A stretch of DNA of 64,000 nt, from contig JACKMU010000002.1 in assembly GCA_024235215.1 (NCBI GenBank), positions 310,001-374,000 on the forward strand. The letters run 5' to 3'. This document shows, one piece after another, positions 1 through 7,762 of this stretch (position 1 is the stretch's first letter; each line of letters begins with the position of its first letter). Below the pieces are notes generated by a model, which ran no database searches, had not been told where the DNA came from, and worked only from the letters and a program-made list of their open reading frames with translations. The position numbers and the translations under genes were made by a program. The DNA is from Chromatiaceae bacterium (GTDB lineage: Bacteria; Pseudomonadota; Gammaproteobacteria; Chromatiales; Chromatiaceae).

Positions 1-426
1 GAGCATCAACTGGAGCCGTTGATCGACCAGCTGCGCAGCCACACCAGCATTCTGGTAGGTCAATCCGGCGTGGGCAAATCTTCTCTGGTCAACGCGCTGC
101 TACCGGACATGGATATACAGACGGGTCGACTGTCGCACGCAACCCGGATGGGTCGCCACACCACATCGACTGCCAGTCTCTATACGCTGCCGCAAGGGGG
201 TTATCTGATCGACTCTCCCGGGGTACGCAGTTTTCGCCTGAATCAGATGAATATACGCCAACTGGAAAGGGGGTTTCGTGAGTTTCAGCCATTCATCGGG
301 CGGTGCCGCTTCAGTAATTGCAGCCACGTTCTTGAGCCCGATTGCGCGCTCATTGCTGCAGTTGAGCAGCAATTGATCCACCCGCGGCGGCTGGAAAATT
401 TCCGTCACATGGCTGGCAGCCTATAG
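1..426 (+). CDS. rsgA: Ribosome small subunit-dependent GTPase A, C-terminal part
   Basis: This is the 3' part of a gene that begins left of the window; the frame is open from base 1. RsgA is a circularly permuted GTPase that acts late in maturation of the 30S ribosomal subunit. Visible are the G1 P-loop GQSGVGKSS, the G3 motif DSPGVRSF, and the C-terminal zinc knuckle C-x4-C-x-H-x5-C (CRFSNCSHVLEPDC). The N-terminal OB fold and the G4 motif that precedes G1 in the permuted order are outside the window. The gene ends 12 bases before the convergent histidine kinase gene. Identification is secure from the motif order; only the length is unknown. Confidence 0.95.
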   Translation, partial: EHQLEPLIDQLRSHTSILVGQSGVGKSSLVNALLPDMDIQTGRLSHATRMGRHTTSTASLYTLPQGGYLIDSPGVRSFRLNQMNIRQLERGFREFQPFIGRCRFSNCSHVLEPDCALIAAVEQQLIHPRRLENFRHMAGSL

Positions 427-438
427 ACACACTATCGA

Positions 439-1791
439 TCAGTGGAACTCAACCTGAATACGCGCACCACCCAGGTCACTGGCAGTGATCTCCAGTGATC
501 CCCGGTAGAGCGCAATAATCTCTTTGGCGACCGCGAGGCCGATCCCCTGTCCAGGCTGACGTTGATCTATTCGCACACCCCGATTGAGTACCTCCGAGCG
601 TTTGGTAACCGGAATACCTGGACCATCGTCTTCAATCACCAACCTGAATCCGCGCATCGAGGCGCTGCGCTCTAAGGCAAGTGGTCGAGCGGTGATATCC
701 ACCCGATGCTGCCCATACTTGAACGCATTATCGAGCAGGTTGCCCACCACCTCCATCAGATCAGCCTGCTCGCCGTAAAAGCGGATACTCTGTTCCACTG
801 TGATGCGCGCCTCGATCCGCTTCTCCCGATAGATGATCGCAAGCGTTGCGCAGAGGCGTTCGACGATCAGACGCAGGCTGACTGCCGTACCGGGCAGCAT
901 GGTGCTGGAGGCGGCAGCCCGGCGCAGTTGGTACTGAACTATCTCATCCATCCGTTCCACCTGCTGCTTGACGGTCTGACGCAGTTCCAACGTGTCCCCA
1001 CCCTCGGCAGCTCCACGCAGCAGCGTGAGCGGGGTTTTCAGGCTGTGCGCCAGATCGCCGAGACTGTTGCGATAACGATCCCGACTGGCGCGGCCGCTTT
1101 GAATCAGCATATTGATGTTGCCGATCAGCCCTTGCAGCTCTTTCGGGTGGCTCCCAGTAATCGCATCCAAGTCGCCAGACTCCACCCGGTGCAGATCCGC
1201 AGCCACCTGGCGCAGTGGCTTGAGCCCCCAGCCCAGCACCACCCCCTGTGCAATCAGCAACAGCAACGACACCCCAACGATCCAGTAAAACAGGCGCTCG
1301 CGGAAAGCGCCAACCTGACGCTCTGTCGCCGCGGTGTTTTCCGCGATCGTGAAGCTGTAGTTGAGTTCATTCCCACTGTCATCTTGCCAGGCAACGCCGA
1401 AGTTCAGCAGATAGAACGCTTCAGCGCCCTGCAGCACGCGCTCGAAGCGATGGTCACCGGGAGCGAGCGAACGATTCAATCCGAGTTCGCGTCCCAGCAG
1501 CGATCCGGAGCGCCAGCGATATTTACCTTGCTCCCCCACTACTGCGGCATAGAGACCCGAGTCCGGAAGCGTCAGCCGGGGATTGGGGAGCGCTTCCGGC
1601 AGCCGCATCCGCCCCTGGAGATCCTCATCCGCAGCCCCGAGCAGCGCGTATACCTGCTGTAACAGCCGCTCCTGAACCGCGCTCTCCATGCTCTCACGGA
1701 AAGCCTGATCAAGTGCCAGTGCGCCAAGTCCCAGAAAAGCGGCAAGTACCAGAGTGGCCGCCAGCAACAGACGCGCATGAATCGATCGCAT
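439..1791 (-). CDS. phoQ: PhoQ-like sensor histidine kinase
   Basis: Inner-membrane sensor kinase of 450 residues that would phosphorylate the regulator encoded just upstream. A transmembrane helix lies near residues 8-30, a periplasmic sensor region follows to about 165, a second helix near 168-190, and a HAMP linker to about 240. The H-box (GDLAHSLKTPLTLLR) places the phospho-accepting histidine at about residue 249. The ATPase N-box (NLLDNAFKYG), G1 (EDDGPGIP) and G2 (GQGIGLAVAKE) are all present. Its start codon shares one base with the stop codon of the response regulator (TGATG), so the two are translationally coupled. The PhoQ name rests on architecture and on the neighbouring PepSY gene; the true signal (Mg2+, peptides or other) is not shown by the sequence. 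Confidence 0.88.
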   Translation of the reverse strand: MRSIHARLLLAATLVLAAFLGLGALALDQAFRESMESAVQERLLQQVYALLGAADEDLQGRMRLPEALPNPRLTLPDSGLYAAVVGEQGKYRWRSGSLLGRELGLNRSLAPGDHRFERVLQGAEAFYLLNFGVAWQDDSGNELNYSFTIAENTAATERQVGAFRERLFYWIVGVSLLLLIAQGVVLGWGLKPLRQVAADLHRVESGDLDAITGSHPKELQGLIGNINMLIQSGRASRDRYRNSLGDLAHSLKTPLTLLRGAAEGGDTLELRQTVKQQVERMDEIVQYQLRRAAASSTMLPGTAVSLRLIVERLCATLAIIYREKRIEARITVEQSIRFYGEQADLMEVVGNLLDNAFKYGQHRVDITARPLALERSASMRGFRLVIEDDGPGIPVTKRSEVLNRGVRIDQRQPGQGIGLAVAKEIIALYRGSLEITASDLGGARIQVEFH

Positions 1792-2474
1792 CAGGCATTT
1801 TCAGGGCTGGATTTGAACAGATAACCGCGCCCCCGGAGCGTCTCTATCGGTTGTAGTCTGCCATCTGGGTCGAGCTTGCGACGCAGACGGCCGATGAAGA
1901 CTTCGAGCACATTGCTGTCACGGTCACAATCCTCTGCGTAGATATGCTCGGTAAGTTCCGTTTTGGAGATCACCTTACCGCGATGGAGTAGCAGGTACTC
2001 GAGCACTTTGTATTCAAATGCGGTCAGCTCGAGTACCCGGCCGTCACGGGAGACAGATTGACTGGCGGTGTTAATGGTTAACGGTCCCCACTCGATTACC
2101 GGTGTCGAAATGCCCGCGTTGCGGCGCAGCAGTGCGTTCAGGCGCGCCAGCAGTTCTTCGATATGAAATGGTTTCACCAGGTAATCGTCGGCACCCACCT
2201 CCAGTCCCTCGACCTTCTCCTGCCAGCTGCCGCGTGCCGTCAAGATCAGAATCGGCAGCATCAGTCCCTCGGACCTGGCGCGACGTATCACTTCAATACC
2301 TGACATCCTGGGCAGGCCGATGTCGACCACCGCCAGATCCAATGGATAGTCGCGCAGAAAGTGCAGACCCTCCTCGCCGTTGATCGCCAGATCCACCGAG
2401 AAACCCTGTCGCTGCAGTTGATTTTTCAGCTGCTGCGCCAGCTGTACCTCATCCTCCAGCACAAGAACCCGCAT
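1791..2474 (-). CDS. phoP: PhoP-like OmpR-family response regulator
   Basis: Transcription factor of 227 residues with an N-terminal receiver domain and a C-terminal OmpR/PhoB winged helix. In the receiver the acidic pair is E7-D8, the phospho-acceptor is D51 (VVDIGLPRMSG), and the conserved lysine is in YLVKPF near residue 101. The DNA-binding half, about residues 125-222, shows the recognition helix region (DRDSNVLEVFIGRLRRKL) and the wing (RGRGYLF). It is transcribed before the kinase, overlapping it by one base, and lies 38 bases after the PepSY gene, so the three probably form one operon. Family assignment is secure; equivalence to PhoP rather than another OmpR-family regulator is likely but not proven. 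Confidence 0.9.
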   Translation of the reverse strand: MRVLVLEDEVQLAQQLKNQLQRQGFSVDLAINGEEGLHFLRDYPLDLAVVDIGLPRMSGIEVIRRARSEGLMLPILILTARGSWQEKVEGLEVGADDYLVKPFHIEELLARLNALLRRNAGISTPVIEWGPLTINTASQSVSRDGRVLELTAFEYKVLEYLLLHRGKVISKTELTEHIYAEDCDRDSNVLEVFIGRLRRKLDPDGRLQPIETLRGRGYLFKSSPENA

Positions 2475-2512
2475 CTTCGTATCAGCCCCCTAGCCCCCAA
2501 ACCGGCACGATT

Positions 2513-2809
2513 TCACCGCCTTCCCCCCGGTTCGATAATCCGCCCGGTAGCTGCATCGCTCCGAAATCTCAGAACTTTTCCGTCTTTGGTCAATATTCGT
2601 ACGATGTGAGTGGGTCGCCCATCGACCATTCTGGTTTCCGCGGACAGCACTCTGCCACCGGTACGTTCACGCACGAGTGAAACGGCCTTGTCCAGCCCGG
2701 CATCAGATTCACCCCGGAACTGCCGATCCGGCGGCTGCGCCTGTAGCGGCCCGCCGAAGCAGCAACCAGCGACCAACAGAAAACAAAGTGCGCGGGTGCT
2801 CGAGTTCAA
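2513..2809 (-). CDS. Secreted PepSY-domain protein
   Basis: Small protein of 98 residues with an N-terminal signal peptide (hydrophobic core about residues 7-24, likely cleaved after LQAQ) and a single PepSY domain. The domain is visible in the pattern GLDKAVSLVRERTGGRVLSA, the central strand HIVRILTKDGKVLRF and the C-terminal DAATGRII. PepSY proteins are periplasmic and are often encoded with PhoPQ-type two-component systems, where an inhibitory or sensory role has been proposed for the family. Here it is first in the probable operon ahead of the response regulator and kinase. I infer that it modulates the sensor, but no sequence feature proves it. Confidence 0.85.
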   Translation of the reverse strand: MNSSTRALCFLLVAGCCFGGPLQAQPPDRQFRGESDAGLDKAVSLVRERTGGRVLSAETRMVDGRPTHIVRILTKDGKVLRFRSDAATGRIIEPGGRR

Positions 2810-3071
2810 ACGGCTGTGTCCCCTCTATTCAATTGGTAATCACCCAGATTCTGCTGCGAAACAGCCTCTGCATCAACCTTGGACAGCAGCACACAGCGTA
2901 ACTTGCACAGGCTGAATCCCTGCTGAACGTTTCCGTCACCCGACCCCTGGGCTGGCCGCGGCAGCCAAAACCAGACACGCTTCAAATAGCGAGCACAGTT
3001 GTTTGTTGCCTGCGCTATCGACGTGATATTCTTGCGGAACGAGCCAAGAATCAATCGTTTGAGGAGTTGTT

Positions 3072-3290
3072 ATGCCCTATTTTGTCTACCAGATTTCGGA
3101 AGACAAGAAACTTCAATGCCTTGACAGAATCGACAAGTACCGGGACGCCCGCAACAAGGTACGGAACCTGAGAAGCCAACAGACCAATTCCGATACCGCG
3201 CTGATCCGACTCATTCATGCCAGCAATCAACTGGAAGCTGAAAGGCTGCTGCTTACCCCCAGGGAGACCCCGATCGAAGGGGACGATTAA
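3072..3290 (+). CDS. Small conserved-looking hypothetical protein
   Basis: I do not recognise this 72-residue protein. It has a clear ribosome binding site (GAGGAG) six bases before ATG. It starts MPYFVYQI, then carries a basic, helical stretch (IDKYRDARNKVRNLRSQQ) and a second amphipathic helix ending in RLLLTPRETPIEGDD. No signal peptide, membrane helix or cysteine is present, so it is probably cytoplasmic. The run of charged residues and helical heptad character would suit a small helical adaptor. The DUF1631 gene follows 81 bases downstream on the same strand, so the two may be co-transcribed. Confidence 0.7.
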   Translation: MPYFVYQISEDKKLQCLDRIDKYRDARNKVRNLRSQQTNSDTALIRLIHASNQLEAERLLLTPRETPIEGDD

Positions 3291-3371
3291 ATCGACCTGC
3301 AGCTATTTACAGTCAATCTGAGAAGCGAATCCCTGCTGACAATGCAGGTTGATTCGAAGGATTAAAAAAGG

Positions 3372-5726
3372 ATGGAGAAAACGGTGTCGAGTAGCCTTAT
3401 GCGCCTGCAACCGGTACTGAAGGATTGCCGGGATATGGCGTTGAAAACGCTGACGGACCACCTGTCCACCATGTTCGACAAGTCTGAACAGGCACTACTG
3501 GACTTTATCGACAAAGCCGACACCAACCAGGGACAGTTTCAGTTTATCGACGCAATCAGCACCATTAACTCCACCAAGAAAATGGTGGAGCAACGTTTCC
3601 GTGAAGAGATCGCGCGCGGCTTCAGCGAATATCTCAACGAAAAGCCGATCTCGTACGAAATACCCCTATTGGAGGTACAGATAAAGGCTCAGCAAACCCT
3701 GGAGCTGGTGGATGAACTTGAGTTGGACAAACGCCTGTCATTACAGAAGATGATTTCGCGTACCCAAAGCCAATGCTTTCAGGACATCTACGCGCTGGGT
3801 CAGCGCTTGTCGATTATCCGCGGCGGTGAAAAGTTGGTCGATCAGGATGTTCCCGCCGGACCGGTCCACATCGTGTCGGCATTTCAGCTGGCGGCACAGG
3901 AATTTGCTTTCCCCGGCAATCTGTTACTCATCATGTACGCGCTCTACGATAAGTTCGTGATGCGTCAGCTGGGTGACTTTTACAAGCAGTTCAACGAAAA
4001 ACTGATCGAGGCGGGTGTTTTTCCGAATCTGAAGCTCGAGGCGCCGAAGCAACCTCAAAACGCTGCCGAATCACCTACGGATGAAGATGAGAGTGAGCAG
4101 CGGAATGAAGCTGAAAAACCACTAAGAACCGTGGCAGACAGAGCTGGGTCCAATCCCCGGCAAGGTGTCCAGCCGACGTCTCAGTCGAACAAAACCACGA
4201 CAGACGAAGAGACCGCGTTGGGAGAAGAGATCTTCAACTCCATCCGAGACCTGATGTCGAGCAGACGTAAACAAGATGCCAACTACTCGTCACACCCGGA
4301 CTACAACCCCAATGCCGCACCCAGACAGATGATCGACACCCCTGCGCTGGTCGCTGCGATCGATAGAATCCAGCCCGCAAGCAGCGCATCAGTCCTGCCG
4401 GAATTAGATGTCGAAGGCGACAAGCCCAACCATATCGAGCTGGGTGCCGAAGCGATCGAACAGGTACGGGTACGGCTGGTAGAGGAGCGTGAGCATCTGT
4501 TCAGGGGTGTCGATCGCAATACTATTCCGAGCGCTGATCTCGATACCATCGAACTGGTAGGCATGTTGTTTGAGCATGTGTTGAATGAAGAGGATCTGCC
4601 AAACATTGCCAAGGCACTAATCAGCCATCTGCACACTCCCTATCTGAAAGTCGCCATTCTCGATCACCATTTTCTGATCGACTCCCGGCACACCGCGCGG
4701 CGATTGTTGAATCTGATGGTGGAATCGGGCCTGGTATGGATAGATGAGCACGACCTGAAACGGGGAATCTATTACCCGATGCGCGAAGGGGTTAACCGTA
4801 TCCTCGCTGAGTTCAAAGATAGAGTAGAAATTTTTACCGAAGTTTTCGACACTTTGACCAAACAGGTTGAAGAGCTCAACCAGAAAGCCAAGATCGTGGA
4901 GACACGGACGCAGGAGGCCGCCAAAGGGCGTGAACGACTGGCCAGCGCCCGCATGCGAGCCCACCGTTTCGTTCAGGAGATGATTGGCGACCGGCGCCTG
5001 CACCCAATTCTGGAACATTTTCTCAATCATGCCTGGCTTGACAAGATGATCCTCATGCTGCTGCGGGACCCGATGATCGAGACCAGCGCCGATTGGCGTC
5101 AGGTGTTGAGTGTGATCGATGACATCATCTGGATGTACGAGTCGCGCACCAACCTGGAGGCGAAACATCTGCAACAGGAGAAACTGTCGGGGTTGAAGAG
5201 GCGCATCGAAGATGGGCTCGCCTCGGTCGGGGATTTCCACCAGCCGGATCTGAATGCGCTGTTCAGCTATTTGGAGTCTCTCGCCGCAAAAGAGCAGTTG
5301 GATGAGGCAACCAGTGCTGCCAATGCCGCAGCCGAACGCCTCGCTCAAATTCCGAAAAAGCGTGTCCAGGGAGAAGCTGTCACCAGTCACGCCAACCAGG
5401 AAGGCGCACCATTGCCTGCTGAGGTTCGGGAGATTGTCCAGCGGTTGAAGAGTCTGAAATTCGGCACCTGGTTCGAGTTGGAGGATGACAATCATCAGAT
5501 GCACCAACTCAAACTCTCCTGGTTCAGTCCGGTCACACAGAAGTATATGTTCGTAAACAAGTCGGGGGTGCAGGCGCTGGTGACACCGATCGAAAAGCTT
5601 GCGCTGCAGATGCACAACAATCGCGCCAAGATCCTCAGGTATCCAAGCGTACCTTTCGTCGATCGGGCACTTGATTCGGTTCTCGGCATGTTGCAGAGAA
5701 CCTTTGGCAGTCAGACCAGCAACTAA
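3372..5726 (+). CDS. DUF1631 family protein
   Basis: Large cytoplasmic protein of 784 residues that matches the DUF1631 family, whose function is not established. The N-terminal third is helical (residues about 1-220), followed by a low-complexity, charged linker around 225-300. The conserved C-terminal two thirds contain the stretch ALISHLHTPYLKVAILD and the helical RTARRLLNLM region. A coiled coil is predicted by eye around residues 490-530 (QVEELNQKAKIVETRTQE). The C-terminus (about 690-770) has a compact beta-rich segment, including LKFGTWFELEDD and LKLSWFSPVTQKYMFVN, that resembles a PilZ-like barrel seen in this family. A PilZ gene follows 15 bases downstream, which supports a link with cyclic di-GMP signalling or surface attachment as an inference only. 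Confidence 0.85.
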   Translation: MEKTVSSSLMRLQPVLKDCRDMALKTLTDHLSTMFDKSEQALLDFIDKADTNQGQFQFIDAISTINSTKKMVEQRFREEIARGFSEYLNEKPISYEIPLLEVQIKAQQTLELVDELELDKRLSLQKMISRTQSQCFQDIYALGQRLSIIRGGEKLVDQDVPAGPVHIVSAFQLAAQEFAFPGNLLLIMYALYDKFVMRQLGDFYKQFNEKLIEAGVFPNLKLEAPKQPQNAAESPTDEDESEQRNEAEKPLRTVADRAGSNPRQGVQPTSQSNKTTTDEETALGEEIFNSIRDLMSSRRKQDANYSSHPDYNPNAAPRQMIDTPALVAAIDRIQPASSASVLPELDVEGDKPNHIELGAEAIEQVRVRLVEEREHLFRGVDRNTIPSADLDTIELVGMLFEHVLNEEDLPNIAKALISHLHTPYLKVAILDHHFLIDSRHTARRLLNLMVESGLVWIDEHDLKRGIYYPMREGVNRILAEFKDRVEIFTEVFDTLTKQVEELNQKAKIVETRTQEAAKGRERLASARMRAHRFVQEMIGDRRLHPILEHFLNHAWLDKMILMLLRDPMIETSADWRQVLSVIDDIIWMYESRTNLEAKHLQQEKLSGLKRRIEDGLASVGDFHQPDLNALFSYLESLAAKEQLDEATSAANAAAERLAQIPKKRVQGEAVTSHANQEGAPLPAEVREIVQRLKSLKFGTWFELEDDNHQMHQLKLSWFSPVTQKYMFVNKSGVQALVTPIEKLALQMHNNRAKILRYPSVPFVDRALDSVLGMLQRTFGSQTSN

Positions 5727-5741
5727 GCAAGGGATCCCTGT

Positions 5742-6083
5742 ATGCAGGAACAAAGAGCGTACCCTCGCAAAAGGGTTAACGAAAAGATACAGATCAAAGA
5801 TATCAACAGTGGCAAACTTGTCGGCAACCTGGTCAATATCTCAACCGGTGGACTGATGCTGCTCTCCGAGACACCGCTCACTCCCAACCGTCTGTTTCAG
5901 TTCAGCCTGGCTTTGCCAACGCCGATCAATGGTATCCCGGTGATCGAGTTCGGTGCAGAGTGCCTCTGGGTGCAGGATGTGTCAGCCACCAACGGACCCT
6001 GCTGGGCAGGTTTTCAGATAATCGATATTTCGGATCTGGACACTACTTTGATCGAACAACTGATAAAAGAGTGGACCGATTGA
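5742..6083 (+). CDS. PilZ domain protein
   Basis: Single-domain PilZ protein of 113 residues. The two cyclic di-GMP binding motifs are present: R-x3-R in RAYPRKRV at the N-terminus and the N-x-S-x2-G motif in NISTGG near residue 40. PilZ domains bind cyclic di-GMP and pass the signal to partner proteins. It follows the DUF1631 gene by 15 bases and has its own ribosome binding site (AAGGGA, about six bases before ATG). The pair is probably an operon, so the DUF1631 protein is a candidate partner. A diguanylate cyclase is encoded elsewhere in the window near 48 kb. Confidence 0.92.
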   Translation: MQEQRAYPRKRVNEKIQIKDINSGKLVGNLVNISTGGLMLLSETPLTPNRLFQFSLALPTPINGIPVIEFGAECLWVQDVSATNGPCWAGFQIIDISDLDTTLIEQLIKEWTD

Positions 6084-6157
6084 TCAGCTTCCTTTGGCTC
6101 ATCCTGAAGAGACAGGGGGATGCCGATGGGCAAATCAGCGATTTTTTTCCTAATCGA

Positions 6158-6325
6158 CTAGGAGCCTGTCTGACTTATCCGTTTGAAGCGAAAATCACCG
6201 GGGGCGAATCAAATCAGTTTATCGAACGAGGCGAATAGTGGGCCTATTTAACGAGGTCGATAAGCTGAGTTGATCGTCATCCGGGGATTTGCAGCCAAAC
6301 AGTGTTAAGTCAGACAGGCTCCTAG
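6158..6325. mobile_element. Foldback/MITE-like repeat, copy 1
   Basis: A 168-base element bounded by perfect 20-base terminal inverted repeats: CTAGGAGCCTGTCTGACTTA at 6158-6177 and its exact reverse complement at 6306-6325. The interior contains a second short inverted repeat (TTATCGA / TCGATAA). The centre (GAATAGTGGGCCTATTTAACGA) resembles the centre of the copy near 26.2 kb (GCATAGTGGACCTATGTAACGA on the other strand). It carries no coding sequence. It lies between convergent genes, and the TAG stop codon of the lytic transglycosylase gene is inside its right terminal repeat. It may also act as a transcription terminator. A non-autonomous transposon relic is the simplest reading; the parent transposase is not in the window. 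Confidence 0.75.
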
Positions 6326-6966
6326 CTTCCGGTCTGGTAGAGAGAGACAACCTTTTGCACATACTGCAGCGTCTCGGGATAGGGGGGAATTTTATTGCCA
6401 TACTTTCTGACTGCATTCTCACCCGCGTTGTAGGCAGCGACCGCCAGTTTCATGTCCTGGTCAAACATATCCAGTAAATCGCGTAGATAACGCGCTCCAC
6501 CCGTGAGATTCTGCTCCGGATCCCAGCTGTCGCTCACACCATAGCGCTCGGCGGTAGCCGGCATCAACTGCATCAGCCCACGCGCGCCCTTCCTGGACAA
6601 CGCTTTTGGATCGTAAGCGGATTCGGCCCTCACCACCGCGTGCAGCAGGTTGGGCTGCAGATTCATACGCTCAGCCGTTTTCGTGATCATATCGGAATAC
6701 CGCTGTTTGTTACGCTCAAAATCATTCAGATTGATACGTGAATAATAACTGGCGTAACGTGGATCGTTACCAGAGCGCCACAACAGCTCGAAGCCGGCTG
6801 CACGCTTCTGTGGTTTGTCGGTGAAATGGATGTGGCCGTTCTTATCCCGATACTTGTAGATTTCGCCACACGCCGGATTAGCGGTCAGCAACACGAACGC
6901 TGCCCACAGCAAAATCAGGCACGCTGTTGGCTCTCTGGCGAATAAAATTTGCCTTCCGTCAGGCAT
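6322..6966 (-). CDS. Lytic transglycosylase, SLT domain with DUF4124
   Basis: Periplasmic murein-cleaving enzyme of 214 residues. A signal peptide or anchor is seen at about residues 13-33, followed by a DUF4124-like segment (GEIYKYRDKNGHIHFTDKP) often found in envelope proteins. The SLT domain covers about 95-205: the catalytic glutamate is in AESAYDP (residue 115), with the family motifs GLMQLMPATAERYGV and AVAAYNAGENAV. Such enzymes cleave the beta-1,4 bond between N-acetylmuramic acid and N-acetylglucosamine with formation of the anhydro ring. The last codon is followed by a TAG stop that belongs to the terminal repeat of the adjoining foldback element. Confidence 0.92.
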   Translation of the reverse strand: MPDGRQILFAREPTACLILLWAAFVLLTANPACGEIYKYRDKNGHIHFTDKPQKRAAGFELLWRSGNDPRYASYYSRINLNDFERNKQRYSDMITKTAERMNLQPNLLHAVVRAESAYDPKALSRKGARGLMQLMPATAERYGVSDSWDPEQNLTGGARYLRDLLDMFDQDMKLAVAAYNAGENAVRKYGNKIPPYPETLQYVQKVVSLYQTGS

Positions 6967-7187
6967 CTGACACGGTGCCCTCTATCGTCTGGTTCCCGGA
7001 TGGGCGGAAACCCACCTCAAGGAAGCGCCACTCCAATAGCTGCTCCCCGTGGTACGAAGCTGTACCGCCTTGGTCGATCACGATCAGCGAAACTTCACCA
7101 ATCGCAACTTTCCATCTCCGTTTGCTATACACACCAGGAGGGGATTTCCAAACCCACTGTAATTAGCGTCACGTAAAGCGCTCACTT

Positions 7188-7201
7188 TAGTCGATCGACT
7201 A
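7188..7201. other. 14-base perfect palindrome over a stop codon
   Basis: The sequence TAGTCGATCGACTA is a perfect palindrome overlapping the stop codon of the YchJ-like gene (stop at 7199-7201 on the minus strand). It could be a recognition site for a dimeric DNA-binding protein or chance; no T-run follows, so it is not a good terminator. Confidence 0.35.
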
Positions 7202-7687
7202 GGCGCCACAACATCGCTTGTATTTCTTACCGCTGCCGCAGGGGCACGGTTCATTGCGTCCCACTTTAACCTGGCGATGCACCTCGGTCTTTGGCTTCAC
7301 CATGTTGCCGTCCACGAAAAACCAGCGGCCACCCTCCTTTTTGAATTGGCTCTGCTCATGGTAGCGCCGGGTCACCCCTTTCTCTTTAAAGGTGGCGATA
7401 AACTCGACCATACCCTCCCGGTCAGACTCCATGCCTCCTTCGGTGGCCGCAATCTCCAGTCCCAGCCACTCGGAATTTGCAGCCCAGCGCTGGGTAGCAT
7501 TTCGGTCGTGATCGGCACGATGTGCCGGATGCAGACTCTGGTGCAGAAAATCGACCTGACAGGTCGCAAAGGCACTGTATCTGGCGCGCATCAGCGCCTC
7601 CGCGGTGGGAGCGTCCCGTTCTCCGGAAATGATCGGATTACAACAGAGATCGAACTCCAGATTGGAACCACATGGACAGACAGACAT
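7199..7687 (-). CDS. ychJ: YchJ-like protein with two SEC-C motifs
   Basis: Cytoplasmic protein of 162 residues with a SEC-C zinc motif at each end: CPCGSNLEFDLCC at the N-terminus and EPCPCGSGKKYKRCC at the C-terminus. The middle is an NTF2-like fold (AEALMRARYSAFATCQVDFL). SEC-C motifs bind zinc, as in the tail of SecA; the function of YchJ is unknown. A longer frame begins at 7735, but I chose ATG at 7687 because the SEC-C motif starts at once after it and GGAG lies about eight bases upstream. Confidence 0.88.
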   Translation of the reverse strand: MSVCPCGSNLEFDLCCNPIISGERDAPTAEALMRARYSAFATCQVDFLHQSLHPAHRADHDRNATQRWAANSEWLGLEIAATEGGMESDREGMVEFIATFKEKGVTRRYHEQSQFKKEGGRWFFVDGNMVKPKTEVHRQVKVGRNEPCPCGSGKKYKRCCGA

Positions 7688-7762
7688 CGAAAATCTCCAG
7701 CAGGCAGGGTCTCCTCTTATAATGGAAAATCGCACTCAGGTCCATCATCAGGCGCAGCGCAG

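Noticed and set aside
706..1662. Open frame of 318 codons opposite the histidine kinase gene
   Set aside because: Antisense shadow; the kinase motifs on the other strand are unequivocal.
4617..5753. Antisense open frame of 378 codons opposite the DUF1631 gene
   Set aside because: Shadow of the real gene; no recognisable domain and atypical composition.
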